This document shows positions 22,599-32,632 of a stretch of DNA of 64,000 nucleotides, piece by piece. The notes under the pieces were generated by a model. That model saw nothing but the letters and a program-made list of their open reading frames with translations. It did no database searches and was not told the DNA's origin. Each line of letters begins with the position of its first letter. Position 1 is the first letter of the stretch. The DNA is from a virus, in the IMG/VR virus record IMGVR_UViG_3300018080_000122, positions 51,572 to 115,571 of that record. One strand, given 5' to 3'. The position numbers and the translations under genes were made by a program.

Positions 22599-23900
22599 TC
22601 ACAGACTGAATATATATCCGAGGACTTCAATGTTTACTGATGCTGTGCCATCAATCCTACGGTACTCAATCAACGCCGAAGAATCAGTAACAATATTGAT
22701 TGTCGTGGCCCCATGCGCTTTCCACGCCAAGTGGCGAGCGTTGAAATCTACCCCAGTCACGAGATCGTTTGGATCGAACGCGAAGCGCGATGTCGCCGCG
22801 CTGGTGTAGCAATGGATCTCGGCCTCGCGGGATATCACAGGAGGCAGATAGTCAGATAGATCAACATCTGTCCCGGAAGCACTCGTAGCCGTTCCTCCTG
22901 ACAGCACTGTCAGATCATTACGGTCGACATGATAAATCAGCCGCCGCCGTCGGCCTTTACCAAGCACTTCGAAATCGCATATTTCTGTCGAATCATCTGA
23001 ACGGATCGCGCCAATCACCCGCTTGAGTGTGTAGCCTGATGGCATTGTTGGAGAGGTGCCGCTGAGAGAAGCAAGCCCAGCGACCGCTTTGGATGTGGGA
23101 TTTTTGATTGCCCAAATGTAGTACATGGTGTCCGATGCTTGCGAGCCCGTGTCTAAACCGTTTGCCCCAGTCGTTCCCAGGTTGATTGTTTGTGTTGTTT
23201 GGAATAAGATATCGTCAGTGTCGGAATCGTCCCGGCATCTCCCCGTTCCTATATCAACTGTCGTCGTTGAGTTGTAAGCTAGGACCATCTCGTTGATCCC
23301 GCCAGGGGACATGATGCCTTCACGAGTGACATTACTAGCTTCTACATCCACATTGGCAGTGGCTTTTTCCAGTCGCCAATCACCCCCGTGCTCGTTGGAC
23401 GGAGCGTCCCTTCGAGCAACCTTTAAGTAAACTAACGCTCCAACTGACAGATCTGTATTTGAGATCGTGCGAAGCGTGAACCGCTCTTGGGTGTCAGCGG
23501 ACGATCCTGGGGAGAGATCTGCATTCGTGGCCGTGAGGGTCGTCGTGGTCCCGTCGGGATGCGCAATCACCCCCTCGGTGGCTATTCTAACTGTCTTGCT
23601 TGCCTCAGCAGTGGACATGCCTGCCACAGCTTTGATAACCATGTCTGACGAGCCGTCCCACCCATCTGATACGCCGACTTTGAAATAGACTTCTTCATCC
23701 GCTGCAAAATCAATTACTGGGATGCCGTCCATGGTGCCTGCATCGGGAGGAGTCTCATCTGTAGAAAAGAACTGCGTCACTGTGATGGTGCCTGCCACTG
23801 TGTCGTCCAGTGTGAACGGAACCCAGTTGGAGCCATTCCAATGAAGTAGCTGATTGGTGGCGGCCCCAGATTGGCCTAGTTGTTTTGCCCTGGGCCTCAT
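22599..23900 (-). CDS. Tail fibre protein
   Basis: A 433-residue beta-rich protein. The N-terminal segment TNQLLHWNGSNWVPFTL is a typical tail-fibre shaft opening. The middle is rich in Ser/Thr/Asp repeats (IATEGVIAHPDGTTTTLTAT). The C-terminal part (FAFDPNDLVTGVDFNARH, EYRRIDGTASVNIEVLGY) resembles fibre knob strands. GAGAGG precedes the start. No catalytic motif seen. Confidence 0.65.
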   Translation of the reverse strand: MRPRAKQLGQSGAATNQLLHWNGSNWVPFTLDDTVAGTITVTQFFSTDETPPDAGTMDGIPVIDFAADEEVYFKVGVSDGWDGSSDMVIKAVAGMSTAEASKTVRIATEGVIAHPDGTTTTLTATNADLSPGSSADTQERFTLRTISNTDLSVGALVYLKVARRDAPSNEHGGDWRLEKATANVDVEASNVTREGIMSPGGINEMVLAYNSTTTVDIGTGRCRDDSDTDDILFQTTQTINLGTTGANGLDTGSQASDTMYYIWAIKNPTSKAVAGLASLSGTSPTMPSGYTLKRVIGAIRSDDSTEICDFEVLGKGRRRRLIYHVDRNDLTVLSGGTATSASGTDVDLSDYLPPVISREAEIHCYTSAATSRFAFDPNDLVTGVDFNARHLAWKAHGATTINIVTDSSALIEYRRIDGTASVNIEVLGYIFSL

Positions 23901-23909
23901 GTGAACCTC

Positions 23910-24446
23910 TCAGTCGTCTATTTGAATCCAGACATTACGTATTACCAATGGGCCGCCACCCAACCCCATTGGCTCCTGCCCATTTATAGGCAAATCAGAC
24001 AACCTAATGATGAGGCTCCCCGCCAACATCCAATCTGTATGTATTTCTTCGAGGGGTATTTTGAAACTCCAGCGATGGCTCTCGCCTTTTTTGCATGTGA
24101 TAGGCATCACGTTTCCGTTGTGATCCCCAGTGACCATCTCCACAGCGGACCCGTCTACTTTACGAAATCTGTAAGACGCCAGGAATTTCGTGTCGGCAAA
24201 AGAGGTGAATTCCATTACCACATGGAAGGCCAGCATTCTCATTCTAGGGATCGGCACTGGGGCGAATGCGACCGCGCCATCACCCTCAAACACTAGGCCA
24301 TCAACAATATAATCTTTGTTGACGTTCCAAAACGCACCCTTCTCTAAGACTGGGGTTAACGCCACGGTTGGAAAATCGGGAACTCCTCGCATCTGTTTGG
24401 TACGAGGAGCTGTGTTCATGTACTTCTTACGGTTACGATCTTGCAT
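23910..24446 (-). CDS. Hypothetical structural protein within the fibre cluster
   Basis: A 178-residue protein, basic at the N terminus (MQDRNRKKYMNT), followed by one beta-sandwich-like region (FWNVNKDYIVDGLVFEGDGA, HRWSFKIPLEEIH) ending in VIRNVWIQID. It may be a single jelly-roll domain joined to a fibre. Its ribosome binding site (AAAGGGG) lies within a hairpin; see the adjoining regulatory feature. Confidence 0.55.
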   Translation of the reverse strand: MQDRNRKKYMNTAPRTKQMRGVPDFPTVALTPVLEKGAFWNVNKDYIVDGLVFEGDGAVAFAPVPIPRMRMLAFHVVMEFTSFADTKFLASYRFRKVDGSAVEMVTGDHNGNVMPITCKKGESHRWSFKIPLEEIHTDWMLAGSLIIRLSDLPINGQEPMGLGGGPLVIRNVWIQIDD

Positions 24447-24451
24447 TCTTG

Positions 24452-24515
24452 CCCCTTTCGAAGAGGGGTGGAGGAGAACAGGGGCGCATTCGGGGCAAGG
24501 TTACCTGTTCTCCTC
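24452..24515 (-). promoter_or_regulatory. Two hairpins before a fibre gene, one covering the ribosome binding site
   Basis: Read on the - strand, the first hairpin has 12-bp perfect arms, GAGGAGAACAGG (24515-24504) and its complement (24482-24471), around a 21-base loop. It follows the stop of the upstream fibre gene, so it could be a weak terminator or processing site. The second, CCCCT pairing with AGGGG plus two further pairs (24468-24452), includes the ribosome binding site of the gene starting at 24446. Confidence 0.5.
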
Positions 24516-24533
24516 TCCCCAACTTCTGCCTAG

Positions 24534-26156
24534 TTAGTCACTGGAGGTGTAGGCGGCGACCATGACGTCATTCGTGTCCTGATCGACAGCGGTGCCACTA
24601 GAAGCCAGCCACGTAATCGTCTTGTTGCCAGTTCCACCCAGTGTATAGTCCTTGCCCGAACCTTGCTGCTGCAGAATGCCGTTGAGGTAGATCTTGACCG
24701 CCAGCACCGCAGTGGGCGTGTTGGTCAAGGTGTCAGTCATTGCGGTGTCGGAACCGGAAATCGCTTGTGTGGTGATTTCCTCCTGACGAGCCGTACCGCC
24801 CAGACTGCCCAGCTGTTGGTCGATGCCATAAAGATGCGCCGTCAGGTTATCGACGCTATCGGCCTCAGTAGGAGTCGTGCTGGGAGTGTAGTTCGTGGGG
24901 TCCCAGTCAATGTCCAGCTTATCGCCATCGATCTCGGCGTTTCCACCCGTGATCAGCTGTGCGGGGTTGACCGCAACATCGTCGGCGTTGACCGTTATAC
25001 CGTTGCCCTCGCCCACGTTTAAAGTGTTGCCGTCTTTGGTAAGACCGGAGCCTGCGTTAACCTGGCCAGCACCAGAGAACTGAATCCAGGAACCAGTGGG
25101 AACGCCACCATCGAAGACGAACGCGTTGTTTTCCCAGTAGGCACCTTCACCATTCACGAGGATGCCGTCGCCATCTGAGGGACTGGTCAGCGTGGGCGTG
25201 AGTGAAGTTCCATCCCATTCGGCGTACTTAGCATTGTCTGTGTTATCTGTCAGCGGCGAGATGAGGGGGGTACCGTCATCCTCAGCACAGACCGCGCGAG
25301 TGCCTGCAGGGGGGTAGTTACTGGACTGATCGACAATCAACTGCCAGTTAGCACCGTCATACTGAAAGATATCGCCAACTTCTGCCGCCGTACCATCAAT
25401 AGTGGCGTCACCGTCGGTGGCAGAAACCACATAAGTATCGCCATCGTTGGGAGAAAGTCCCTCAATGGTAGTTTCTGCGGCGTTACCCACGTAATTCATC
25501 AGGTCTACAGGCTCGTTCCACTGGATGCCCGAGACCAAAGAATCCGCGTACGATTTATTCACGGGGTCGTTGGCGGTGTCGGGCGTACCCGTAACTTGCA
25601 GCGTGTCGACAGTGAACGTCCAAGAACCTGCCGAGATGGAAACGGAAGTAGAAGCATTGGCTTCGTCGATAGCAATGCCAGAACCATCGACTTTGACACC
25701 CTTGTTAGCTGCCACCGACGCGGCGAGGGCGGAACCGCCACCACCGGTCAAACCGTTTCCAGCTGCTGCTGTCGCAATGCGAAGACCGTTAGCTGCGACT
25801 TCCACGCCGGGAATGCCGCCGCCGTCCGTCGTGTTGGGCAGAACGGAAAGTGCAGATCCGCCGCCACCCGTAAGACCATTGCCAGCCGCTGAAGTTGCCA
25901 GATGCGTGCCTGTGATTACACCAGAACCAACAGAAAGACCGGAAGCAGTGCTAGACAGTGTGGACCCGTTGAGTTTGACCTCCAAACCCCCATTGGTCGC
26001 GTCAGCCTGAAGGCTACCATCTGCTTCAAGTCGAAGTTGCTTAGCAGGAATTCCCACTAGAATGCCCTCCAGGGGGCCGCCGGAGCCGCTCCCTAATACT
26101 TGACCAGGAATACTGTTCAGGTTGCCACCTGAACCAGAACCAAGATTGCCGGCCAT
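24534..26156 (-). CDS. Long tail fibre with N-terminal LGSGSGG tag and C-terminal knob
   Basis: A 540-residue fibre. The N terminus carries two LGSGSGG units, as in the gene at 20512-21174. Two AAGNGLTGGGGSAL repeats follow, then a Gly/Asp-rich shaft containing VNKSYADSLVSGIQWNEPVD (a widely seen fibre element). The C-terminal knob has the characteristic KIYLNGILQQQGSGKDYTLG and a closing VMVAAYTS. It is probably a main receptor-binding fibre or its shaft. Confidence 0.75.
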   Translation of the reverse strand: MAGNLGSGSGGNLNSIPGQVLGSGSGGPLEGILVGIPAKQLRLEADGSLQADATNGGLEVKLNGSTLSSTASGLSVGSGVITGTHLATSAAGNGLTGGGGSALSVLPNTTDGGGIPGVEVAANGLRIATAAAGNGLTGGGGSALAASVAANKGVKVDGSGIAIDEANASTSVSISAGSWTFTVDTLQVTGTPDTANDPVNKSYADSLVSGIQWNEPVDLMNYVGNAAETTIEGLSPNDGDTYVVSATDGDATIDGTAAEVGDIFQYDGANWQLIVDQSSNYPPAGTRAVCAEDDGTPLISPLTDNTDNAKYAEWDGTSLTPTLTSPSDGDGILVNGEGAYWENNAFVFDGGVPTGSWIQFSGAGQVNAGSGLTKDGNTLNVGEGNGITVNADDVAVNPAQLITGGNAEIDGDKLDIDWDPTNYTPSTTPTEADSVDNLTAHLYGIDQQLGSLGGTARQEEITTQAISGSDTAMTDTLTNTPTAVLAVKIYLNGILQQQGSGKDYTLGGTGNKTITWLASSGTAVDQDTNDVMVAAYTSSD

Positions 26157-26168
26157 CTGCGGCGCCTC

Positions 26169-27839
26169 CTACGTGGACACAAATGGCCTTCGTTCGTACC
26201 ATGCTCCTAATTCTGCCCCGTCCACCAAAAACTGCCAAATTGCTGAGTACTCACTACCATCAGATGTAACCGTCCAAGTTTTGTCTGAATCTTTGAGTGA
26301 GCCGCCGCTCACATCACCAAGTGTGGCATCAAAGAACTCGTCATCCCCAGTGCCATACTCCCCCGTCAAGCTCCCACCCTTTTGCACCAGGTATTTCACG
26401 TCCACGCTACCGCCAGAACCGAAAACGCGCAGGAAAAATTTCTGCCCTCCTGGGACCGCCGTTCTCGGCCCTGGCGTGGTTGCGAAATTCATCCCGTCTT
26501 CGTAGTACGCGTCTCCGTCGCCGTAAGCAGTCTCACACGGGTGAAATGTCCCGCCGCCCGCAGACGAACCCAAATCAGTCCATGACGTTGGGCCAGCGCA
26601 TTCCAACTGCGCCAAATTGCCTGACCCGTAATAAGATTGGCAAATTATGTTTACCTTGGTGGCCCCAGTGGGCCCATTAGTATTTCGATCTCGGAACACC
26701 GTCATCATCTGGTAGGTCCGAGAACTATACCCAGAAGGGAGCGTGAGCCAAGTCGGTGACCAGGTGGATTTGTTGAACGACGAAGCCTGGGTAAGTGCCC
26801 CCTGCGACCAGATGACGATGAGAGTGCCATCGGGAGCCTCAAAAACACATGTCCCAATTACAGGGTCGCCACCGAGATAGGCATTGTATTTCAGGGAGAA
26901 GGTTCCGGCTTCGAGCCGCCAGAGCATGTGGTTGCCGCCACCTCCTCCTGACAGATAGAGATAGCCATCGCTGTCTACGCCCCAGTTGGACACCCGAACG
27001 TCGCTGGCGTTGATCCCAGTCAATAGGGTAACGGTCCCAGCCGCGAAATCCACCACCTTGAATTTGTCATCACCTGTAGCAGTTCCATAATCGGCAATAT
27101 AAACCTGGTTCTTGTACATGATCGAAGCCATGTTGATGGCCTGGAAAGTGGCGTCAGCCCCGGTCAGCGTGTGGTTACTCCAGGTATCAGTAGCGGGATT
27201 GTACTTGCAGAATTTGGCGGTGTTGTCTGTAGACGTTGCACGGAAAAGGTAGGCTATTTTCTCGATTCCGTCGCTGTCCACAAACCTGTAGAAGCCCTTG
27301 CCCAAAAGGTCGTGGGATGCTTCGGCACCGCCGGGGTTGGTCCACACGTGATCTGGGACTACAGCGTCTCCGAGATCGCTACCCGTCACGGCGGATGTCG
27401 AGCCGCTTTTGCTGCCACCATCATCAATATTCTCAGGCGATTGAAAATCAGCTGATGAGGCGTCCAGCTCGACTACCAAGTAAGTCGAGCCATCGGTATC
27501 ACGAACTGTGCCGCTCGCTCCCGATGTGGAACCATTAACATCGTCACCATTAACCCACGTATCGCTGGTCGTGATTGTTAATTTTTGAAGGCCATTGAAG
27601 GTCTTCCAGATGTAGGCGTTTGAAGAATCTGTTTCTTTGTTCACCGCGAATAATTGCATCTTATTCGTCACACCAGAGGCGTATCGCTCACAGGCAATCA
27701 CGGCCCTTCTCGGGCTAGCATAACTAAGGTGCGTGCTGTCAGCGGCGTTGAACGAGTTACCAAAAGTGGACAACGTCCCATTTTGTAACTGTACGAAGTT
27801 GGCTCCACTCTTGTCTATACCAAGAAGCTTGACTGCCAT
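26169..27839 (-). CDS. Large beta-rich fibre-associated protein
   Basis: A 556-residue protein. Residues about 85-150 hold a NGSTSGASGTV element, also found in the next gene, a common phage tail module. A propeller-like series of short beta segments follows (FKVVDFAAGTVTLL, LYLSGGGGGNHMLWRLEAG, TWLTLPSGYSSRTY). No enzymatic residues recognised. It starts one base into the upstream stop (TAATG). Likely a tail adhesin or decoration; the target is unknown. Confidence 0.65.
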   Translation of the reverse strand: MAVKLLGIDKSGANFVQLQNGTLSTFGNSFNAADSTHLSYASPRRAVIACERYASGVTNKMQLFAVNKETDSSNAYIWKTFNGLQKLTITTSDTWVNGDDVNGSTSGASGTVRDTDGSTYLVVELDASSADFQSPENIDDGGSKSGSTSAVTGSDLGDAVVPDHVWTNPGGAEASHDLLGKGFYRFVDSDGIEKIAYLFRATSTDNTAKFCKYNPATDTWSNHTLTGADATFQAINMASIMYKNQVYIADYGTATGDDKFKVVDFAAGTVTLLTGINASDVRVSNWGVDSDGYLYLSGGGGGNHMLWRLEAGTFSLKYNAYLGGDPVIGTCVFEAPDGTLIVIWSQGALTQASSFNKSTWSPTWLTLPSGYSSRTYQMMTVFRDRNTNGPTGATKVNIICQSYYGSGNLAQLECAGPTSWTDLGSSAGGGTFHPCETAYGDGDAYYEDGMNFATTPGPRTAVPGGQKFFLRVFGSGGSVDVKYLVQKGGSLTGEYGTGDDEFFDATLGDVSGGSLKDSDKTWTVTSDGSEYSAIWQFLVDGAELGAWYERRPFVST

Positions 27840-28498
27840 TATGCAAATGCCCCCATTCTGCTATCAACAAGGGACTCGTTGGCGTCCAGGTCGGACACTA
27901 CCACTTTAGCCGTCTCCAAAGTAGCTGTGCTCACACTACAAACTTTGTCTTCGCCGGTCTCCAACCCATCGACCACGTCCGCAGTCGCTGAGACGACAGA
28001 TTCAGCGGTCACGGCTACTTCTCTCGCGTCAGGATTGGGGGCACTGATGCCATTGTCCACGGTCTCGGCCTGGAAATCTGAGGACCCAGAATGCAAAGAC
28101 ACCGTCATGGTGGACGTACCGTCGGTGCTGATCACAACCCCCGAAGCACCAGAAGTTTGGCCATTGACGGTCATGCCGTAATACCAGGGGTCTTCCGTAG
28201 AGAAATTGAGGACCTGCGTCTTGGCCACAATCTGATCGTTGTCAGAAAACGTCCCGCTGGAATTCTCCACGATAAGGTAGGCACTCTCCACCCACATTAT
28301 CTTAGCACTAGCCCCTCCAGAAGTCCCCACAAAGCACTGCGCATTGAAAGTGCCGCTTGGATTGTCAAAAGGGATCTTGTCCAGGCGGATGTAATCCAGA
28401 ATCTTTCCTGAGTAAGGGTTGGCCCCACTCACCAAAGAAACTGGATATTGTTTACCTTTTACAGTCATGCCGCTTATGTCTATATCAGCCCAGGCCAT
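27839..28498 (-). CDS. Tail-associated protein sharing a module with its neighbour
   Basis: A 219-residue protein with two copies of a beta module built around SGASGVVISTDG and a related CFVGTSGGASAKI segment. The same module occurs once in the 556-residue neighbour. GGAGGAG lies before the ATG. It may be a short adhesin or connector for fibres. Function not recognised. Confidence 0.6.
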   Translation of the reverse strand: MAWADIDISGMTVKGKQYPVSLVSGANPYSGKILDYIRLDKIPFDNPSGTFNAQCFVGTSGGASAKIMWVESAYLIVENSSGTFSDNDQIVAKTQVLNFSTEDPWYYGMTVNGQTSGASGVVISTDGTSTMTVSLHSGSSDFQAETVDNGISAPNPDAREVAVTAESVVSATADVVDGLETGEDKVCSVSTATLETAKVVVSDLDANESLVDSRMGAFA

Positions 28499-28535
28499 GA
28501 CTCCTCCAAATAGAACTATACTCTAACCAAAAAAT

Positions 28536-29888
28536 CTAAGAATGTCTAACACGTAATGCGCCGCAGTTGGCGACTTCGGTATTGTCCAAATGGGCCTCTA
28601 TTTTAACGATATACCTTTTTTCGCTCGTGGGCTGTGCTGAAAGGGCAGTTCCCAAAACTGTTATCACAGTGCGAGTACCCGACATTGCAAGCGGAGTGAC
28701 GCCCGTGTCGTAAACAGAGCCGGTTCCCTCTGCATAAACGATCAGCCGGTAATCTCCAGTGCCCCACAAAGGAACTTTAATCCAAGAAATCGCGGTAGCA
28801 TCTTCAGGCATCTGTCCTTGGAAGGAGTAGTCTATTTGGAGCCCTGCTCCCGAAGACGTGGCGAGGAATATTCTCTGAAAATCGCTGGTGGGGTCAGCGG
28901 GAGTGATTGAGGTGGTGACCCCAGAAGTAGACACAATCTCAAACACGGGCTCGATGTTATCTTCAACATTGGCCCCGACAGGTCCGGCACGCCTACGCTC
29001 ATCCGTGATCATAGCCGTATTTATATTTGCTGTAGCGGTCCTGGCCAGGGTGGCGATGAGGTGGACCCAGTGCTCTTGCCCGTTGGAATCGGTGTAGTTT
29101 CCTCCATGGGTGCCGTTCTCAACCACTCTGATAACAGGGCGCATTCTCACCCGTCTAGCGCACTCAGTGTTTGTGGGCGGTGCGCCTATGGAGTGGTCCA
29201 GATCAGAATCGCCCCACGTTGGTTCAGACACGGACGAAGGCATCTCATCAAGAAATACATCCACATAGACCTTATCTGTTCTCGCTCCGCTAGGCGTGGA
29301 TAAGTTGACCCTGTAATAATTCCCCACTGCCACAGAGCCAGTCATGGACGCAGAAACTGTGATGGTGGTTGCCGTGTTAGCGGTGATTGTGAAAGTAGTT
29401 GCGGGAGCAGAAATATCTGGGCACAACGTCCGGCCCACCAACGCATTCACTCCCCAGTTGGCTGAAGAGTCAGTGATGGTGTCGTCAGGGTTCGTCGTGG
29501 TCGAAATCGCATCCAACTGAGGATGGAGCAGATCAATGGTGCTGACATAGTTAATGTCGGAGAACAAGACGGCGTGCCAGCCTTCTACAAACAACCGGCC
29601 CGCCCCGTCTGCTGTGCCGTCCCCGCCGCTGATATTAAAGTTGTTGGCAGGGGAACCGGCCTGCTCGACTTTGAACCCGTCATTTGGAGAGCCGTCGCCA
29701 ACGGCAGCGGACGTGATTCTCCTAATCATGTTCATGTGGGCCAGGGACACGTCGTTCATGTCTGCGTCGGTGATGGGCACGCCATACTGGTTGGCCATCG
29801 ATACAAACATCTTCTCTTCGTCGTAGCGAGAGATAGGCGCCATCTGGCCAGTAATCTCAAGGTAATTGCCACCGAAACCTGCGCTCAT
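28536..29888 (-). CDS. Tail protein, paralogue of the 906-residue neighbour
   Basis: A 450-residue protein. The N-terminal region ISRYDEEKMFVSM with DADMNDVSLA resembles the start of DUF6519/DUF4815-type phage baseplate proteins as I remember them. Shared segments with the next gene include DGSPNDGFKV, TITANTATTITVSASMTG and NTAMITDERR, so the two are tandem duplicates with different inserts. AAGGAG precedes the ATG. Probable baseplate-attached fibre foundation. Confidence 0.7.
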   Translation of the reverse strand: MSAGFGGNYLEITGQMAPISRYDEEKMFVSMANQYGVPITDADMNDVSLAHMNMIRRITSAAVGDGSPNDGFKVEQAGSPANNFNISGGDGTADGAGRLFVEGWHAVLFSDINYVSTIDLLHPQLDAISTTTNPDDTITDSSANWGVNALVGRTLCPDISAPATTFTITANTATTITVSASMTGSVAVGNYYRVNLSTPSGARTDKVYVDVFLDEMPSSVSEPTWGDSDLDHSIGAPPTNTECARRVRMRPVIRVVENGTHGGNYTDSNGQEHWVHLIATLARTATANINTAMITDERRRAGPVGANVEDNIEPVFEIVSTSGVTTSITPADPTSDFQRIFLATSSGAGLQIDYSFQGQMPEDATAISWIKVPLWGTGDYRLIVYAEGTGSVYDTGVTPLAMSGTRTVITVLGTALSAQPTSEKRYIVKIEAHLDNTEVANCGALRVRHS

Positions 29889-29900
29889 GCTTTGGCTCCT

Positions 29901-32621
29901 TTATTGGCCGATGACCAGAACGTACAGATCAAATGAGCTGGTTGGGTAGGGGTCAGATCCACTAATCGATCCATCCACTGTGAGGCTCGTGGAAGTGGCC
30001 CCGCCCACTATTGTGTAGTCCACATAGTTACCTGCATGGGCATAAGAAGCGAACGCTATCTTACCAGAGCGTAAACCGCCACGGAATACTCCGTCTGCGG
30101 CGGGCTGATAGTGATTTCCACTAATGGCGACAGCGCTAGATGGAATTGTGCCCACGCCCGCGCCTACAGAAACCAACCACCCCGTGCCTCCAGATATCCC
30201 AAGAAAACCCAAGACCACGTAGTTGTTGTTTGTGAACCCTGCAGACGTGAGATCGAACACAAACGTACCGGTCTTGATGCCCGTCCTGGAATCAAAATAG
30301 TACTTCAAACGATCAGCAGAGTGTTGTGTGTGTGACGGACTGAAGCCAGTGTGCCCAGCACTGGCGTAATCCAACTGAGACAACCCAGAGTGGTTAGTGA
30401 TAGGAGTGCCGGAAGAAGCCCTATAATTTCTAATCATGGGGCGCGCGTCTACAATGTGGTCTTTCGTTATGGCAGGGATACCGCCACCATTGTATTGAGG
30501 CACAACGATTGCCAGCACTGACCTATCATCGCTAGGTGCAGGTACGGAGCTGTCCATAGTAGTCTGATCTGGTATAGTGGGACCCGCCACCACTTCAGAC
30601 CCCTCGCTATAAATAATTGTGCCAGTGTCTGTGACTTCTACTAGGTCGTAGCGCTCATTGCCTGACGTCAATACGGCTGAGATACCTGTAACGGCTACAC
30701 CACTAGCAAGCCTCACTATAAACCCAGAGTTGTCGTGTTTGCTGAGGATGCCCATCAAAACTCTGAGTTGGTTCGTGGGAGTGGTTGCAGGCAAAACCTT
30801 GAAATTTGTCTCTGCAGAATAGCCCGCCACAGTTAGCCCATTGACTGGGCTAACCAAAGCCTCTGAAGCCACGGGCTCAGTAACATCATAGTATTTCTTG
30901 TCGAACTGGACTTTCGTAGGAGCAGCTACTGAGACTACGCCATCACTGTCCTCTACAGTAGCATTCACCTGTGCTGCCGTAGCAATGCCATCCAATTTGG
31001 TGGCTTGTGCCTGAGTCATGTAGCCGTCTACGGAAGTGGTGGCAGCAGGAAGCGACGTGGAAACGGACCCAGTGACTGGGCCAGCACCACCATTAACTAG
31101 CAACGGAGCTACTGCAGACAGGGCTGTGACAGCCGCAGTAGGAAGAACTGAACCATCGGCGGCTAAAGACTGGCTCAACCTGTCGCCCAGTGCTCCCCTA
31201 GATCCTCTGGCCTCAATCACTTCTTCTTTAATATCAACAAAAGAAGAAACATCCCTGCGTATGTCGGTGATCATTGCTTGCGTGATGGCTGACGTTGCCG
31301 TCCTGGCGATTGTGGCAATGGGCACGCGGGCATGGGGAGTTCCGTCGACATCGGTGAATCTATCTTCTGGGGTCTCTGTGTAGCCTTCAATGACCCGCAC
31401 AATCTGGCGGACTTTCCAACGTCTGGAGGACTCGCCTGGCGAAGCAAAGGCGTGAATCAGATCTGGATCGTCTGCCCCGCCAACTTCTTCAAAATACATG
31501 TCTACATAGACATAATCGTTCCGAGGGGCGCCAGGAGTGGTCAGGTTGACTCTGTAGTGGTTCCTAGCGACGGCCACCCCAGTCATGGACACACCCACCG
31601 TGATGGTGGTGGCCGTGTTGGCCGTGATGGTGTAAGTGGTGCCAGGCTGAGTGATGTCGGGCACCAATTCACGCCCAATAAGGGAATTGATCTCATAGTC
31701 AGCTGAAGAGTCCAAAATGGTGTCGTCAGTCAGCGTAGTCGTTTGGACGGCTGTAATGATAGGGTGAATGTCGTTAGTGATGGTATTGTTGTTGATATAA
31801 TCGACATCCGTCACTAACATCCCAGGGAACCCATCTCCAAGGAGACGTCCAGCGTTCTCATCACTTTCCGCTTCACCGCCAGATAAGTTGGTGAACGCTG
31901 CAGCCCCTGCCGCTTGCGCGCCCGTCCCGTACTCCGTTGCGGTAACATGATTCGACGCTACTGCGTGGCCATTGACTGCACCCACGATTGCCAAAGCCGT
32001 TGTGGTACCAAGGTCAATAGATACGTCTATATCAATCTGCTCAATGGAATCCAACTGCGCTTGGATGCCTGAAAGGCCGCCTGTAATCGTTTGGCCCAAA
32101 GTCATAGAAACCGTTTCACGAATAGTGATCAGGTTCAGTGGGTAGTTCACTGACTGGACGGTGCCCGTTCCACCCAAACCGTCTGTGACGGTCTCGCCAA
32201 TGGTGAACACGCCAGTCACCGACGACATATTGTAGATAACGTCAATATCCACGTTCAACGAACCAGTATCGTTGTGACGAACTCTTATGCTGTTGCCAGC
32301 AGTCCCCCTGGAATTTGCTGTGTAGATGACGCGCCCATCGATTGCCGAGCCGTCGATCTGCAGTGTAGCGAACACCCCTCCACCCATAAGAGTGAAGTTA
32401 TTTACGTTGGAAGTGGTGGACTCCATAACTTTGAAGCCGTTGTTTGGAGAACCGTTTCCCAACGTGAACTGCGCATACCGTCGCAGGAATATCGCTACCG
32501 CTTTGCTGATATCGTTGCGATCAGCATCCACGATAGCCTTGTCCATTTGGGCAATTTCGACCAGATAGCGCTTGGCTTCCTCGAAAATGCTCTTGCTAAC
32601 GTCAGCCGTTTGCCTAGCCAT
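29901..32621 (-). CDS. Large baseplate-attached tail protein
   Basis: A 906-residue paralogue of the preceding gene, with an added domain near residues 100-250 (NSRGTAGNSIRVRHNDTG to FTNLSGG). This domain resembles an insert in the sheath protein (48117-50723): GGNSITVTLVDPG to STPLVGG. The C-terminal third adds a fibre-type region (PTKVQFDKKYYDVTEP) and a closing beta sandwich. It lies downstream of the baseplate genes and probably links the baseplate to fibres. Confidence 0.7.
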   Translation of the reverse strand: MARQTADVSKSIFEEAKRYLVEIAQMDKAIVDADRNDISKAVAIFLRRYAQFTLGNGSPNNGFKVMESTTSNVNNFTLMGGGVFATLQIDGSAIDGRVIYTANSRGTAGNSIRVRHNDTGSLNVDIDVIYNMSSVTGVFTIGETVTDGLGGTGTVQSVNYPLNLITIRETVSMTLGQTITGGLSGIQAQLDSIEQIDIDVSIDLGTTTALAIVGAVNGHAVASNHVTATEYGTGAQAAGAAAFTNLSGGEAESDENAGRLLGDGFPGMLVTDVDYINNNTITNDIHPIITAVQTTTLTDDTILDSSADYEINSLIGRELVPDITQPGTTYTITANTATTITVGVSMTGVAVARNHYRVNLTTPGAPRNDYVYVDMYFEEVGGADDPDLIHAFASPGESSRRWKVRQIVRVIEGYTETPEDRFTDVDGTPHARVPIATIARTATSAITQAMITDIRRDVSSFVDIKEEVIEARGSRGALGDRLSQSLAADGSVLPTAAVTALSAVAPLLVNGGAGPVTGSVSTSLPAATTSVDGYMTQAQATKLDGIATAAQVNATVEDSDGVVSVAAPTKVQFDKKYYDVTEPVASEALVSPVNGLTVAGYSAETNFKVLPATTPTNQLRVLMGILSKHDNSGFIVRLASGVAVTGISAVLTSGNERYDLVEVTDTGTIIYSEGSEVVAGPTIPDQTTMDSSVPAPSDDRSVLAIVVPQYNGGGIPAITKDHIVDARPMIRNYRASSGTPITNHSGLSQLDYASAGHTGFSPSHTQHSADRLKYYFDSRTGIKTGTFVFDLTSAGFTNNNYVVLGFLGISGGTGWLVSVGAGVGTIPSSAVAISGNHYQPAADGVFRGGLRSGKIAFASYAHAGNYVDYTIVGGATSTSLTVDGSISGSDPYPTSSFDLYVLVIGQ

Positions 32622-32632
32622 TAAGCGCCCTC

